Assembly: GCF_016916835.1 (NCBI RefSeq)
Contig: NZ_JAFFIX010000041.1
Span: 1 to 38,876 of the forward strand
DNA length: 38,876 nucleotides
DNA from: Actinacidiphila bryophytorum
GTDB lineage: Bacteria; Actinomycetota; Actinomycetes; Streptomycetales; Streptomycetaceae
Direction of reading: 5' to 3'
Below are positions 8,053-14,770 of the stretch, in pieces. The notes beneath the pieces are model-generated. The model made no database searches. It was given only the letters and a program-made list of their open reading frames with translations, and was not told where the DNA came from. The translations under genes and the position numbers were made by a program. How positions within the stretch are numbered: position 1 is the first letter of the stretch; each line of letters starts with the position of its first letter.

Positions 8053-8673
8053 ATGAACGCCCCGAGACCCGTCAGAGTGCTGCTCGCCGACGACCAGTCC
8101 ATGGTCAGGGAGGCGCTGGCGACACTGCTCGGTCTCGAGGACGACATGGAGGTCGTCGCCCAGGTCGGCCGCGGCGACGCCGTCGTCGCCGCGGCCAGGG
8201 CCCACGAGCCGGACGTGGCCCTGCTCGACATCGAGATGCCCGGCATGACCGGCATCGAGGCGGCGGCACTGCTGCGCACGGAGTGCCCCCGGGTGAAGGT
8301 CGTCATCGTCACGACCTTCGGCCGCCCCGGCTACCTGCGCCGCGCCATGGAGTCCGGCGCGGAGGCCTTCCTCGTCAAGGACGCGCCCGCCGCGCAGCTC
8401 GCCGAAGCGGTACGCCGCGTCCTGCGCGGGGAACGCGTCATCGACCCGACGCTGGCCGCCGCCGCCCTCGCCGACGGGGCCGACCCGCTCACCGCGCGCG
8501 AACGCGACGTCCTCACCGCCGCGGCCGACGGCAGCGTCAACGCGGAGGTCGCCCGACGGCTCGGGCTCTCCGAGGGCACGGTCCGCAACTACCTGTCGAC
8601 GGCCATCCAGAAGACCGGCGCCAGGAATCGGGCCGAGGCGGCCCGCATCGCCCGCGAAAAAGGCTGGCTGTAA
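8053..8673 (+). CDS. DesR/NarL-family response regulator
   Basis: 206 residues. Receiver domain: acidic pair ADDQ (Asp13, Asp14), phospho-acceptor Asp59 in LLDIEMPG, then IVTTFG and the conserved Lys in LVKDA. The C-terminus is a LuxR-type HTH (LTARERDVLTAAADGSVNAEVARRLGLSEGTVRNYLS). The receiver closely matches the DesR type that normally sits directly after a DesK kinase behind an ABC-2 exporter. Here the kinase and exporter are about 5 kb away on the other strand, with two rightward genes between. Pairing with the kinase at 1466-2704 is inferred. TAA stop; no Shine-Dalgarno, fitting the leaderless promoter. Confidence 0.93.
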   Translation: MNAPRPVRVLLADDQSMVREALATLLGLEDDMEVVAQVGRGDAVVAAARAHEPDVALLDIEMPGMTGIEAAALLRTECPRVKVVIVTTFGRPGYLRRAMESGAEAFLVKDAPAAQLAEAVRRVLRGERVIDPTLAAAALADGADPLTARERDVLTAAADGSVNAEVARRLGLSEGTVRNYLSTAIQKTGARNRAEAARIAREKGWL

Positions 8674-9087
8674 GCCAGCCCACCCCCCACCTGCCCGCCG
8701 CCGACGCACTTCCCCCACCCGGAGGGGTTTCGCGCACAGTCCCCCGCGCCCCTCGGTGATTGCCACTTGCTGTGGCGTTGCTTTCTTTCGGCCTGTTCGG
8801 GCTGGGCGCGCAGTTCCCCGCGCCCCTGGGGGGTGCCCTCTTCCCGCAGAGTTGGCGCTTTCAGGCGGCGCCCTCTGCGCAGGGGGGCGAGCGTTTTTCA
8901 GGGGCGCGGGGAACTGCGCGCCCGATCACGACGCAACGGTAGAAAGCAACGCCACCGCAAGTGGCAATCACCCTCACCCACCCACCGAAAGGTGCAAGCT
9001 CACCGCAGGTGGCAATCACCTGGGCACCCCCCGCCGAGGGGAAGGCGTAGCGCGCAGGGCAAGGGGGCGTACCCCCCAAAACACGGC
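8674..9087. other. Gene-free convergent gap filled by repeat modules
   Basis: Between the response regulator and the SirB1-like gene I see no gene. After the inverted repeat, a third module (about 8982-9018) reads as the GGTGCAAGCTCACCGCAGGTGGCAATCACC type also found upstream of dapE, broken here only to describe it. Then a GC-rich stretch with a GGGGGCGTACCCCCC palindrome at 9063-9077 leads into the CTAG-ended sequence at 9076-9091. Open frames in this gap are by-products of the repeats. Confidence 0.7.
8755..8972. repeat. Long inverted repeat of the GGGGCGCGGGGAACTGCG family
   Basis: Left arm 8755-8827 and right arm about 8900-8972 are inverted copies of a 73-bp module. The outer part (GGTGATTGCCACTTGC, then GTGGCGTTGCTTTCT) and the inner core (8807-8826 and 8901-8920) match almost exactly; about 17 bp between them differ. 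The central 73 bp carry the companion sequence seen elsewhere (GCGTTTTTCAGGGG). It could fold as a long hairpin between two convergent genes. A degenerate core also lies at 8731-8753. Confidence 0.8.
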
Positions 9088-9091
9088 CTAG
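9076..9091 (-). repeat. MITE-end sequence overlapping a stop codon
   Basis: CCAAAACACGGCCTAG is identical to the right end of the palindromic element at 12708-12723. Here too it supplies the TAG stop of a leftward gene. No matching left end (CTAGGCCGTG) was found in the gap, so this is a solo end or a different element sharing the end. Confidence 0.7.
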
Positions 9092-9885
9092 TTGAGGTGG
9101 GCTCGGGCGGAGCGGGCGCGGAGCCGGATGGCGGAGGCGGACTCGGGGTCGAACGTGCCGATGACCTCGGCGTAGGAGTCCATCTCGGCGGCCCCGCCGA
9201 GAAAGTCCCCCATGGCTACGAGGAGCTGCGCTCGCTCGTAGCGCAGCTTCGCCGGATGCCGCGGCAGCAGCAGCGTCAGGTCCAGCGCCCAGAGCTGGAC
9301 CGCCCGGTGCTCGGGCCGCGGCGCAGCCCAGACGCGGATGTTGTTGAGGATGCGCTGAACGACGTCCAGCGGGTCGGCCGGCGTGAAGGACTCCGCGCCC
9401 TCCGCGAGGAGTTGCGCGTCGGCGGCCGACATGAGCCGCCCCCCGTCGAAGGGGTCGACGAGCACGTGCTCGCCGTCGGGCTCGCCGATGCCGACGGCGA
9501 AGTGGCCGGGGAGGGCGACGCCGTAGACGGGGGCGCCGGCGCGGCGGGCGACCTCGATCCAGACGACGGACAGCAGGATGGGCAGGCCGCGGCGGCGCCG
9601 CAGGACTTCCTGGAGCAGCGAGGAGGACAGCCGCTGGTAGTCGCCCGGTGTGCCGTGGAAGCCGTGGCCGGCGCCGAGGACCCGGTGGAGGGCGACGGCC
9701 CAGTCCAGCGGGGTGCACAGGCCGTGCGGGAGCAGTCCGGCGAGCCGGTCGAGTTCGATCTGTGCGGCGTCGGCGGCGTCGCCGTCGAGTGCGGGCTCGG
9801 CGCGGGCGCCGATGAGCAGGCACAGGTGGGCCAGGTCGGGGCGTTCGTCCCTGGCTGCGGCGGCGAACCGTTCGGGTACGGTCAT
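9088..9885 (-). CDS. SirB1/transglutaminase-like, TPR-associated protein
   Basis: 265 residues of the SirB1 (UPF0162) group. Conserved features are the RRGLPILLSVVWIEVARRAG segment, VYGVALPGHFAVG (transglutaminase-like fold) and DPFDGGRLM, followed by a C-terminal helical region with VQLWALDLTLLLPRHPAKLRYERAQL that resembles TPR repeats. The usual transglutaminase nucleophilic Cys is not evident, so catalysis is doubtful. ATG at 9885 overlaps the upstream GNAT stop as ATGA, so the two genes are translationally coupled. Its TAG stop (CTA at 9088-9090) lies inside the MITE-end sequence. Role unknown. Confidence 0.85.
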   Translation of the reverse strand: MTVPERFAAAARDERPDLAHLCLLIGARAEPALDGDAADAAQIELDRLAGLLPHGLCTPLDWAVALHRVLGAGHGFHGTPGDYQRLSSSLLQEVLRRRRGLPILLSVVWIEVARRAGAPVYGVALPGHFAVGIGEPDGEHVLVDPFDGGRLMSAADAQLLAEGAESFTPADPLDVVQRILNNIRVWAAPRPEHRAVQLWALDLTLLLPRHPAKLRYERAQLLVAMGDFLGGAAEMDSYAEVIGTFDPESASAIRLRARSARAHLN

Positions 9886-10859
9886 GCGGCCGGTCGCCGG
9901 TAGTGGTAGCCGTGGTGGTCGGTGAAGCCGAGCCGGTCGTAGAGGGCGCGGGCGGCGTCGTTGTCGGCCTCGACCTGGAGGTAGGCGGCGGTGGCGCCCT
10001 CGCGGGCGGCCTGCCGGGCGAGCGCGCCCATGACGGCCAGGGCGAGGCCGCGCCGCCGGTGCGACGGTATGACCTCGACGGCCCCGAAGAGCGCCCACGG
10101 CCCGTCCACGACGGCCCGCCCGATGGCGCCGGGGGTGCGGGCGAACCAGACGGAAGGACCGCCGGTGACGACGGCGAGTGCCGCGTCCGCAAGGTCCCCT
10201 GTGCGGTGGTAGGCGGCCAGCCAGTCCGCGTCGGGGGTGCGGGACAGGGCGACGGGCTCGGCTGCGTCCGGCAGCAGGGTCAGCGGCGCGAGCGGCGCGG
10301 TCCTGACGAGCGTGTCGGCCTCGCGTGCCCATCCGCGGTCGGCGGCCCCTGCGGCGTACGGCGAGGAGTCGGGCAGCTGGAGGTACGGGGTCGCGCCGCG
10401 TTCGCCGTACCAGCGTTCGACTTCGGCGAGCGCCTCGTCGAGCGGCAGCCCGGGGTCGCCGACGGCCAGCACGGAGTTGGCACGCCGGGTGAAGCCGCCG
10501 GCATACCGGAGGGTCCAGTCGCCGAGCGGTGCGGTCTCGGTCGCGGGCCACGCCCGGGCGGCGACGGCGTCGAGTTCCCCGTCCGTCACAGCCGGAACAG
10601 CGGCCCCGCGCCGGACCGGTGCGGGAGGGACGACCTTGCCGGCCACGAGGGCGGATTCCGCGATTCGGACGGATTCGCCGGTCCTGCGCGTGATCTGCAC
10701 CACTCCCTCGTCCCAGGATGCGAGAACACCGACCGTATCGGTGAACGTGGGGCGCCCGTCAGTGACATCCGCCAACTGCCGCACGGATACACGTTTTCCC
10801 ACGTCAACGGGGGTGATACGGACTTCGAGTCGCGCACCGGCCGAGAAATCCGCTGGCAT
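9882..10859 (-). CDS. GNAT-family N-acetyltransferase
   Basis: 325 residues. The N-terminal 70 or so residues form a small beta-rich domain (LEVRITPVDVGKRVSVRQL) like the SH3-type lead domain of a group of actinobacterial acetyltransferases. The C-terminal half is a GNAT fold with the acetyl-CoA loop IPSHRRRGLALAVMGAL and the final ADNDAARALYDRLGF motif. ATG at 10859 has a perfect AGGAGG upstream. A TAGTAT box on the minus strand at 10898-10903 is a candidate -10, giving a leader of about 30 nt. It is divergent from the ferredoxin and coupled to the SirB1-like gene. Substrate unknown. Confidence 0.9.
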   Translation of the reverse strand: MPADFSAGARLEVRITPVDVGKRVSVRQLADVTDGRPTFTDTVGVLASWDEGVVQITRRTGESVRIAESALVAGKVVPPAPVRRGAAVPAVTDGELDAVAARAWPATETAPLGDWTLRYAGGFTRRANSVLAVGDPGLPLDEALAEVERWYGERGATPYLQLPDSSPYAAGAADRGWAREADTLVRTAPLAPLTLLPDAAEPVALSRTPDADWLAAYHRTGDLADAALAVVTGGPSVWFARTPGAIGRAVVDGPWALFGAVEVIPSHRRRGLALAVMGALARQAAREGATAAYLQVEADNDAARALYDRLGFTDHHGYHYRRPAA

Positions 10860-10967
10860 GCGTGCCCCTCCTGTTCGGTTCGTGCCCAGGAACGGAGATA
10901 CTAGGTGCGGGCATCGACGACGCCGCGCTCCCGCGCGAGATGAGCCCTATCGAGGAGGAACGACAGC

Positions 10968-11288
10968 GTGACCTACGTCATCGCGCAGCCTTGTGTCGAC
11001 GTCAAGGACAAGGCGTGCATCGAAGAGTGCCCGGTCGACTGCATCTACGAGGGCGCTCGGTCCTTGTACATCCACCCGGACGAATGTGTCGACTGCGGCG
11101 CGTGCGAACCGGTCTGCCCGGTTGAGGCCATCTTCTACGAGGACGACACTCCTGAGGAGTGGAAGGACTACTACAAGGCGAATGTCGAGTTCTTCGACGA
11201 GCTGGGCTCTCCCGGCGGCGCGTCGAAGCTCGGACTGATCGAGCGCGACCACCCCTTCATCGCCGAGCTGTCCCCGCAGAACCAGTAA
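10968..11288 (+). CDS. fdxA: 7Fe ferredoxin ([3Fe-4S][4Fe-4S])
   Basis: 106 residues. Cys9, Cys17 and Cys50 fit the [3Fe-4S] site and Cys21, Cys40, Cys43 and Cys46 the [4Fe-4S] site of the seven-iron family (Azotobacter FdI type); Cys25 is extra. The acidic C-terminal tail with WKDYYKANVEFFDELGSPGGAS is typical of the actinobacterial FdxA/FdxC group. It acts as a cytoplasmic low-potential electron carrier. GTG at 10968 has GAGGAGG upstream at good spacing. The gene precedes dapC as in mycobacteria, where fdxC and dapC are neighbours; no functional link to lysine synthesis is known from this arrangement. TAA stop. Confidence 0.96.
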   Translation: MTYVIAQPCVDVKDKACIEECPVDCIYEGARSLYIHPDECVDCGACEPVCPVEAIFYEDDTPEEWKDYYKANVEFFDELGSPGGASKLGLIERDHPFIAELSPQNQ

Positions 11289-11355
11289 CGCACCAGGTAC
11301 GCACCACCCTGCACCAGGTACGAAAGCCAGCACGCCGCGCCCCGAGGGCGTCTTC

Positions 11356-11400
11356 CGCCACGGCCCCGTACGCGCCGCAGCGCCGTACGGGGTCGTGGCG
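11356..11400. terminator. Stem-loop between ferredoxin and dapC
   Basis: A 17-bp stem (11356-11372 with 11384-11400) has one G-T mismatch and an 11-nt loop; its centre is CCCCGTACG/CGTACGGGG. There is no T-run. It could end the ferredoxin transcript without Rho-type tails, or act as a leader structure, since it ends 29 bp before the dapC start. Confidence 0.5.
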
Positions 11401-11429
11401 TACCGGCAGGACTCTGAGAGTGTGAGCAC

Positions 11430-12527
11430 GTGAGTATTTCCGCCCGTCTGCCGGTCTTCCCGTGGGACCGCCTGGAGCCGTACAAGGCGGCCGCCGCCGC
11501 GCACCCCGACGGCGCCGTGGACCTCTCTGTGGGCACCCCCGTGGACCCGGTGCCCGAGGTGGTCAGGCAGGCGCTCACCGCCGCCGCCGACAGCCCCGGC
11601 TACCCGCTGACGTACGGCACCGCAACGCTGCGCGCCGCCGCCGCGGACTACCTGCGCACCTGGCACGGCGTGGCCGTCGCCGACCCGCGGCACGTGCTGC
11701 CGCTGATCGGCTCCAAGGAACTCGTCGGCTGGCTGCCGACGCTGCTCGACCTGCGCGAGGGCGACCAGGTGGGCTACCCCGAGCTGGCCTACCCGACGTA
11801 CGAGATCGGCGCGCTGATCGCCCGCGCCGAGCCGGTCACCTACCGCGACCCGGTCGCCGAGCTGGACCCGGCGCGGGTCAGGCTGCTGTGGCTCAACAGC
11901 CCCTCCAACCCCACCGGGCAGGTGCTGGGTGCCGCGGAGCTGCGCCGCGTCGTCGGCTGGGCGCGCGAGCACGGCATCCTCGTGGTGTCCGACGAGTGCT
12001 ACATCGAACTGGGCTGGGAGGGCACGGAGCCGGTCTCGGTGCTGCACCCCGACGTCTGCGGCGACAGCCACGACGGACTGGTCGCCGTCCACTCGCTGTC
12101 CAAGCGGTCCAACTTCGCCGGCTACCGCGGCGCCTTCCTGGCCGGCGACCCCGCGGTCGTGGCGGAACTCCTGGCGGTGCGCAAGCACGCCGGCATGATC
12201 GTGCCGCAGCCCGTCCAGGCCGCGATGGCCGCGGCGCTCGGCGACCGCGCCCACGCGGTCGAGCAGAAGCAGCGCTACGCCCGCCGCCGCACCGCCCTGC
12301 GCACCGCACTCGAAGGGGCCGGCTTCCGCATCGAGCACAGCGAGGCCAGCCTCTACCTGTGGGCGACCCGCGGCGAGCCCTGCTGGGAGACGGTGGCCGA
12401 CCTGTCCAAGCGCGGCATCCTGGTGGCCCCCGGCGAGTTCTACGGCCCGGCAGGAGCGGAATTCGTCCGCGTGGCCCTGACGGCGACCGACGAGCGCGTG
12501 GCCGCGGCGGTGTCCCGGCTGGCCTGA
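11430..12527 (+). CDS. dapC: Succinyldiaminopimelate transaminase
   Basis: 365 residues, class I/II PLP aminotransferase of the actinobacterial DapC group. Visible motifs: DLSVGTPVDP near the N-terminus, PEVVRQAL, YPLTYGT, LAYPTYEIGA, LNSPSNPTGQ (cofactor and substrate contacts), SDECYIELGW (PLP-ring Asp and Tyr), SLSKRSNFAGYRG with the Schiff-base Lys near residue 225, and a late Arg in FVRVALT. It converts N-succinyl-2-amino-6-ketopimelate with glutamate to N-succinyl-LL-diaminopimelate, feeding lysine and peptidoglycan. DapE for the next step lies 2.2 kb downstream. The GTG at 11430 has only a weak GAGAG upstream. Length is normal for the family. Confidence 0.94.
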   Translation: MSISARLPVFPWDRLEPYKAAAAAHPDGAVDLSVGTPVDPVPEVVRQALTAAADSPGYPLTYGTATLRAAAADYLRTWHGVAVADPRHVLPLIGSKELVGWLPTLLDLREGDQVGYPELAYPTYEIGALIARAEPVTYRDPVAELDPARVRLLWLNSPSNPTGQVLGAAELRRVVGWAREHGILVVSDECYIELGWEGTEPVSVLHPDVCGDSHDGLVAVHSLSKRSNFAGYRGAFLAGDPAVVAELLAVRKHAGMIVPQPVQAAMAAALGDRAHAVEQKQRYARRRTALRTALEGAGFRIEHSEASLYLWATRGEPCWETVADLSKRGILVAPGEFYGPAGAEFVRVALTATDERVAAAVSRLA

Positions 12528-12542
12528 CCGCCTGCGCGCCCG

Positions 12543-12723
12543 CTAGGCCGTGTTGTGGAAGTCCCGCCTGCCCCGCGACGCCTGGCACGCACGCTCGCTG
12601 CGTTGTCGGAGTCGTCCGAGTAGGCCCACTACGAGGACGACCCTCCGCCTTGCGATCGCACGCACCAGACGCCGCGGGGCCCGCCCTGTGGGCGGACGGC
12701 GCTACTTCCAAAACACGGCCTAG
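12543..12723. mobile_element. MITE-like 181-bp palindromic element with CTAG ends
   Basis: The ends are CTAGGCCGTGTTGTGGAAGT (12543-12562) and the inverted CTAGGCCGTGTTTTGGAAGT (12704-12723), 19 of 20 identical. Inside, a second pair of arms (CCCGCG-CG-CTGG and onwards, about 27 bp) and a central dyad around GTAGGCCCACTAC make most of the element self-complementary. No transposase is encoded. CTAG at both ends can be a target duplication or part of the terminal repeat. It sits between convergent dapC and a secreted-protein gene, and its last bases form that gene's TAG stop. An IS5-type parent is possible but not shown. Confidence 0.75.
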
Positions 12724-13031
12724 CCCAGGGGGAGGGCTTTCAGCGGGAGCTGGTCGGTGGCGGGCAGCGCGCCGGTGTTCGGCAGGGCGCCGTTCACCGG
12801 GAGGGACTCGGCAGTGGCGCCGACGATGCGGCCCGCCGCGTCGGTGGCCTGCGCGGCGCTCGCGGAGCCCAGCGAGGCGCCCTTGAGCGTGGCGCCGTCC
12901 AGGGCGGTCAGGCCGCCCACCGCCGGGCCGGGCGCGGCGGCGTGCACGGCCCCCGCGGCGACCAGCGGTGCGGCCGCGGCACCGACCAGCAGGGCGGCCC
13001 GGGCGATCCGGCGCGGGAGGGGGAGGGACAT
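12720..13031 (-). CDS. Small secreted Ala/Gly/Leu-rich protein
   Basis: 103 residues. A signal peptide is clear: basic MSLPLPRRIARR-like start, a hydrophobic core (AALLVGAAAAPLVAAGA) and an AHA or VHA cleavage site near residue 31. The mature part is low in charge, Ala/Gly-rich, and ends with a repeated GALP/LPL motif and LPLG. I recognise the general type of short secreted proteins with LPLG-like ends common in streptomycetes, but no function is known to me. ATG at 13031 has AGGAG upstream. The stop TAG (12720-12722) comes from the end of the palindromic element, so the original C-terminus may have been altered. Confidence 0.75.
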   Translation of the reverse strand: MSLPLPRRIARAALLVGAAAAPLVAAGAVHAAAPGPAVGGLTALDGATLKGASLGSASAAQATDAAGRIVGATAESLPVNGALPNTGALPATDQLPLKALPLG

Positions 13032-13122
13032 GGCGCTCCTTGCGGCGAGTGGTCTCCAACAACGCCGTGACTATCGGCGGGCGGGCCGTAAGGTTGCGGT
13101 CGCACAAGGTAAAGAATGCGCA

Positions 13123-13142
13123 ATGCGTCGCATAATACGCAT
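13123..13142. promoter_or_regulatory. Dyad ATGCGT-N8-ACGCAT with central TATTAT
   Basis: A perfect 6-bp inverted repeat flanks an AT-rich centre; on the minus strand the centre reads TATTAT (13132-13137), a good -10 for the secreted-protein gene about 95 bp downstream. A TTATAT hexamer 17 bp further upstream could be a weak -35. The 270-bp gap 13032-13301 is less GC-rich than the surroundings here and shows no gene. Confidence 0.4.
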
Positions 13143-13301
13143 GCGGCACAACGGATATAACGGACGGCCGATATGACCCGGCCGGCACCGTGAAAGAACG
13201 TCACACCCCAGGCCGGACAGCGGAATCGGCGAACGGCTCGGCAATGCGCCGCCCACCGTACGCCCGGCGCCGGGAAAACCCCTCCCGGGTGACGGCGGGC
13301 A

Positions 13302-14237
13302 CTACTGCGCGACGGTGATCCGTACGAATCCGCCGCCGGCACCGTCGGACTTCCCGCCCGCGTCCTCCGCCGCCTTGCGCCACCCGCTGCCGGAGCGCTC
13401 CGCCCGCCACTCCATGCCGGCGAAGGACACCGCCTCGACCCTGAGGTCGTGCGCGTGCGCCACCGACCACTGCGCCAGCTGCCAGCCCCGGCGGACCGTG
13501 TCCCCCGCGGCCCCGCCGCGGGCCGGAGCGGCCGGCACGCCCACCGTACGGGCCGGCTCACCCGCCGTCCTCGGCCGCGCCCCCGAGCCGAACTCCCGCT
13601 TCAGCGACGTGGCCACCACCGCGGTGTCGCCGGGCGCACCGCCCGCACTGTCCGCCCGGTCCGCACCCGTCGTACAGCTCAGCGCACCCGCCTTGCGGCC
13701 GACCAGCACCGCCGTGAGCAGCGTGGCGTCCGCCTCGTGCTTCGCGTACGCGTCCGGGTAGCCGCTCTTCTGCACCTTCTGCGCCGCCACGGTCAGGGGC
13801 AGGCCCGTGTAGCCCTTGATCTTGACCAGCCGGTCGTAGAAGGCGTTCGTCGAGTACACCGGGTCCTGCACCTGCTGCACGGTGCCCCAGCCCTGCGACG
13901 GGCGCTGCTGGAACAGCCCCAGCGAGTCCCGGTCCCCGTGGTCCAGGTTGTCAAGGCGGGACTCCTGCAAGGCCGTTGCCAGCGCTATCGTCACCGCGCG
14001 CTCCGGCAGTCCGCGGGACGTGCCCACCGCGGCGATGGTCGCGGCGTTCGCGGCCTGCGACTGCGTCAGCTCCAGGGTCACGTCGTCCGAGGTGACCTTG
14101 CAACCCGCTTCCTGCGGGGACTTTTCGGTGAAGTGGTAGGCGGCATACGCGGCCGCCGCCAGCACCACCAACGCACTCAGCGTGCAGCTCGCGATGCGGC
14201 GTGGTCTTCTCGCCGAAGCGGCCCCTGACGTCGACAC
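13302..14237 (-). CDS. Anchored or secreted lytic-transglycosylase-like protein
   Basis: 311 residues. An Arg-rich N-terminus (ARRPRRIAS) and one hydrophobic helix (residues 16-35) give a membrane anchor or uncleaved signal. Residues about 55-170 have the lysozyme-like pattern TIAAVGTSRGLPERAVTIALATALQ (split here in use), ESRLDNLDHGDRDSLGLFQQRPSQGWG, with the catalytic-type Glu in ALQES, as in SLT-related proteins of actinomycetes. The C-terminal half is Gly/Ala-rich with a small domain (RGWQLAQWSVAHAHDL) that may bind a surface ligand. A role in cell-wall remodelling is inferred. The GTG at 14237 is preceded by TAGGGT (14244-14249) at leaderless spacing. Confidence 0.85.
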   Translation of the reverse strand: MSTSGAASARRPRRIASCTLSALVVLAAAAYAAYHFTEKSPQEAGCKVTSDDVTLELTQSQAANAATIAAVGTSRGLPERAVTIALATALQESRLDNLDHGDRDSLGLFQQRPSQGWGTVQQVQDPVYSTNAFYDRLVKIKGYTGLPLTVAAQKVQKSGYPDAYAKHEADATLLTAVLVGRKAGALSCTTGADRADSAGGAPGDTAVVATSLKREFGSGARPRTAGEPARTVGVPAAPARGGAAGDTVRRGWQLAQWSVAHAHDLRVEAVSFAGMEWRAERSGSGWRKAAEDAGGKSDGAGGGFVRITVAQ

Positions 14238-14317
14238 ATCCCGACCCTACCGGCTCCCCGCCCCGCCCTCGCGCCGCCTGGCGCCCGCCGGCCCGCCTCC
14301 CCCCGGTGGGGGCTTGT

Positions 14318-14411
14318 CGCGCAGTTCCCCGCGCCCCTGAGGTCCTGCCCCTTGCGGTGGCGTTGCTTCCTCTCCGCCCGTTCGGGCTGGGCGCGCAGTT
14401 CCCCGCGCCCC
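14318..14411 (-). repeat. Two inverted-orientation units, 74-bp period
   Basis: Two cores reading CGCAGTTCCCCGCGCCCC start 74 bp apart (14318-14337 and 14392-14411). The bases between them, including CTTGCGGTGGCGTTGCTT, match the outer arm of the repeat at 8755-8972. The same two-unit arrangement at the same 74-bp period occurs at 25358-25451. Confidence 0.85.
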
Positions 14412-14510
14412 TGAAAAACGCTCACCCTCCCCGGCAGACGGCACCCCCTGAAAACGCTCACCCTCCTGCGCCGAAGGCGCCCCCTGAAAACGCCAGCTTT
14501 GCGGGAAGGG
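14408..14510 (+). repeat. Three copies of CCCCTGAAAACGC, about 36-bp period
   Basis: The motif CCCCTGAAAACGCTCACCC occurs at about 14408 (with one extra A) and 14444, and a shortened version at about 14480. Copies also occur inside the repeat clusters near 8890, 25449 and 33480, so this is a recurrent companion module. Confidence 0.75.
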
Positions 14511-14521
14511 GACAACACCCA

Positions 14522-14757
14522 GGGGCGCGGGGACCTGCGCGACAAGCCACGACGCACCGGAAGGTGCGAGCTCACCGCAGGTGGCAATCACCTGGGGGCG
14601 CGGGGAACTGCGCGCCCAATCACGACGCACCGGAAGGTGCGAGCTCACCGCAAGGGGCAATCGCCCAGGGGCGCGGGGAACGGCGCGACAAGCCACCGCG
14701 GTGCTGAGGCCGATCGCCCACCGCAAGGGGCAAATACCCCAGGGGCGCGGAGCGCCT
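14522..14757 (+). repeat. Three full and one truncated unit, 73-bp tandem array before dapE
   Basis: Cores start at 14522, 14595, 14668 and (truncated) 14742, so the period is 73, 73 and 74 bp. Each unit holds the core, then GACGCACC or similar, GGTGCGAGCTCACCGCA and a GGCAATCACC-type end. The last partial unit runs directly into the dapE -10 box. The whole 14238-14770 gap, between divergent genes, carries repeats and no gene that I can support. Confidence 0.85.
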
Positions 14758-14762
14758 AGAGT
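14757..14762 (+). promoter_or_regulatory. -10 box TAGAGT for dapE
   Basis: TAGAGT lies 8 bp before the ATG at 14771, so transcription would start at or 1-2 nt before the start codon. The GGAGG between is too close to the ATG to act as a normal Shine-Dalgarno. The -35 zone lies inside repeat sequence and has no consensus. Confidence 0.4.
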
Positions 14763-14770
14763 GCGGAGGT

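Noticed and set aside
8755..9091. Open frames in the repeat-filled gap after the response regulator
   Set aside because: They read through inverted repeats, have no ribosome site and match the same translated repeat text seen at other gaps.
11430..12527. Generic aminotransferase rather than DapC
   Set aside because: The SLSKRSNFAGYRG segment, the ferredoxin neighbour and dapE nearby fit the actinobacterial DapC group.
14522..14757. CRISPR-like array
   Set aside because: The period is regular, but the whole 73-bp unit is conserved rather than short repeats with unique spacers, and no cas genes are present.
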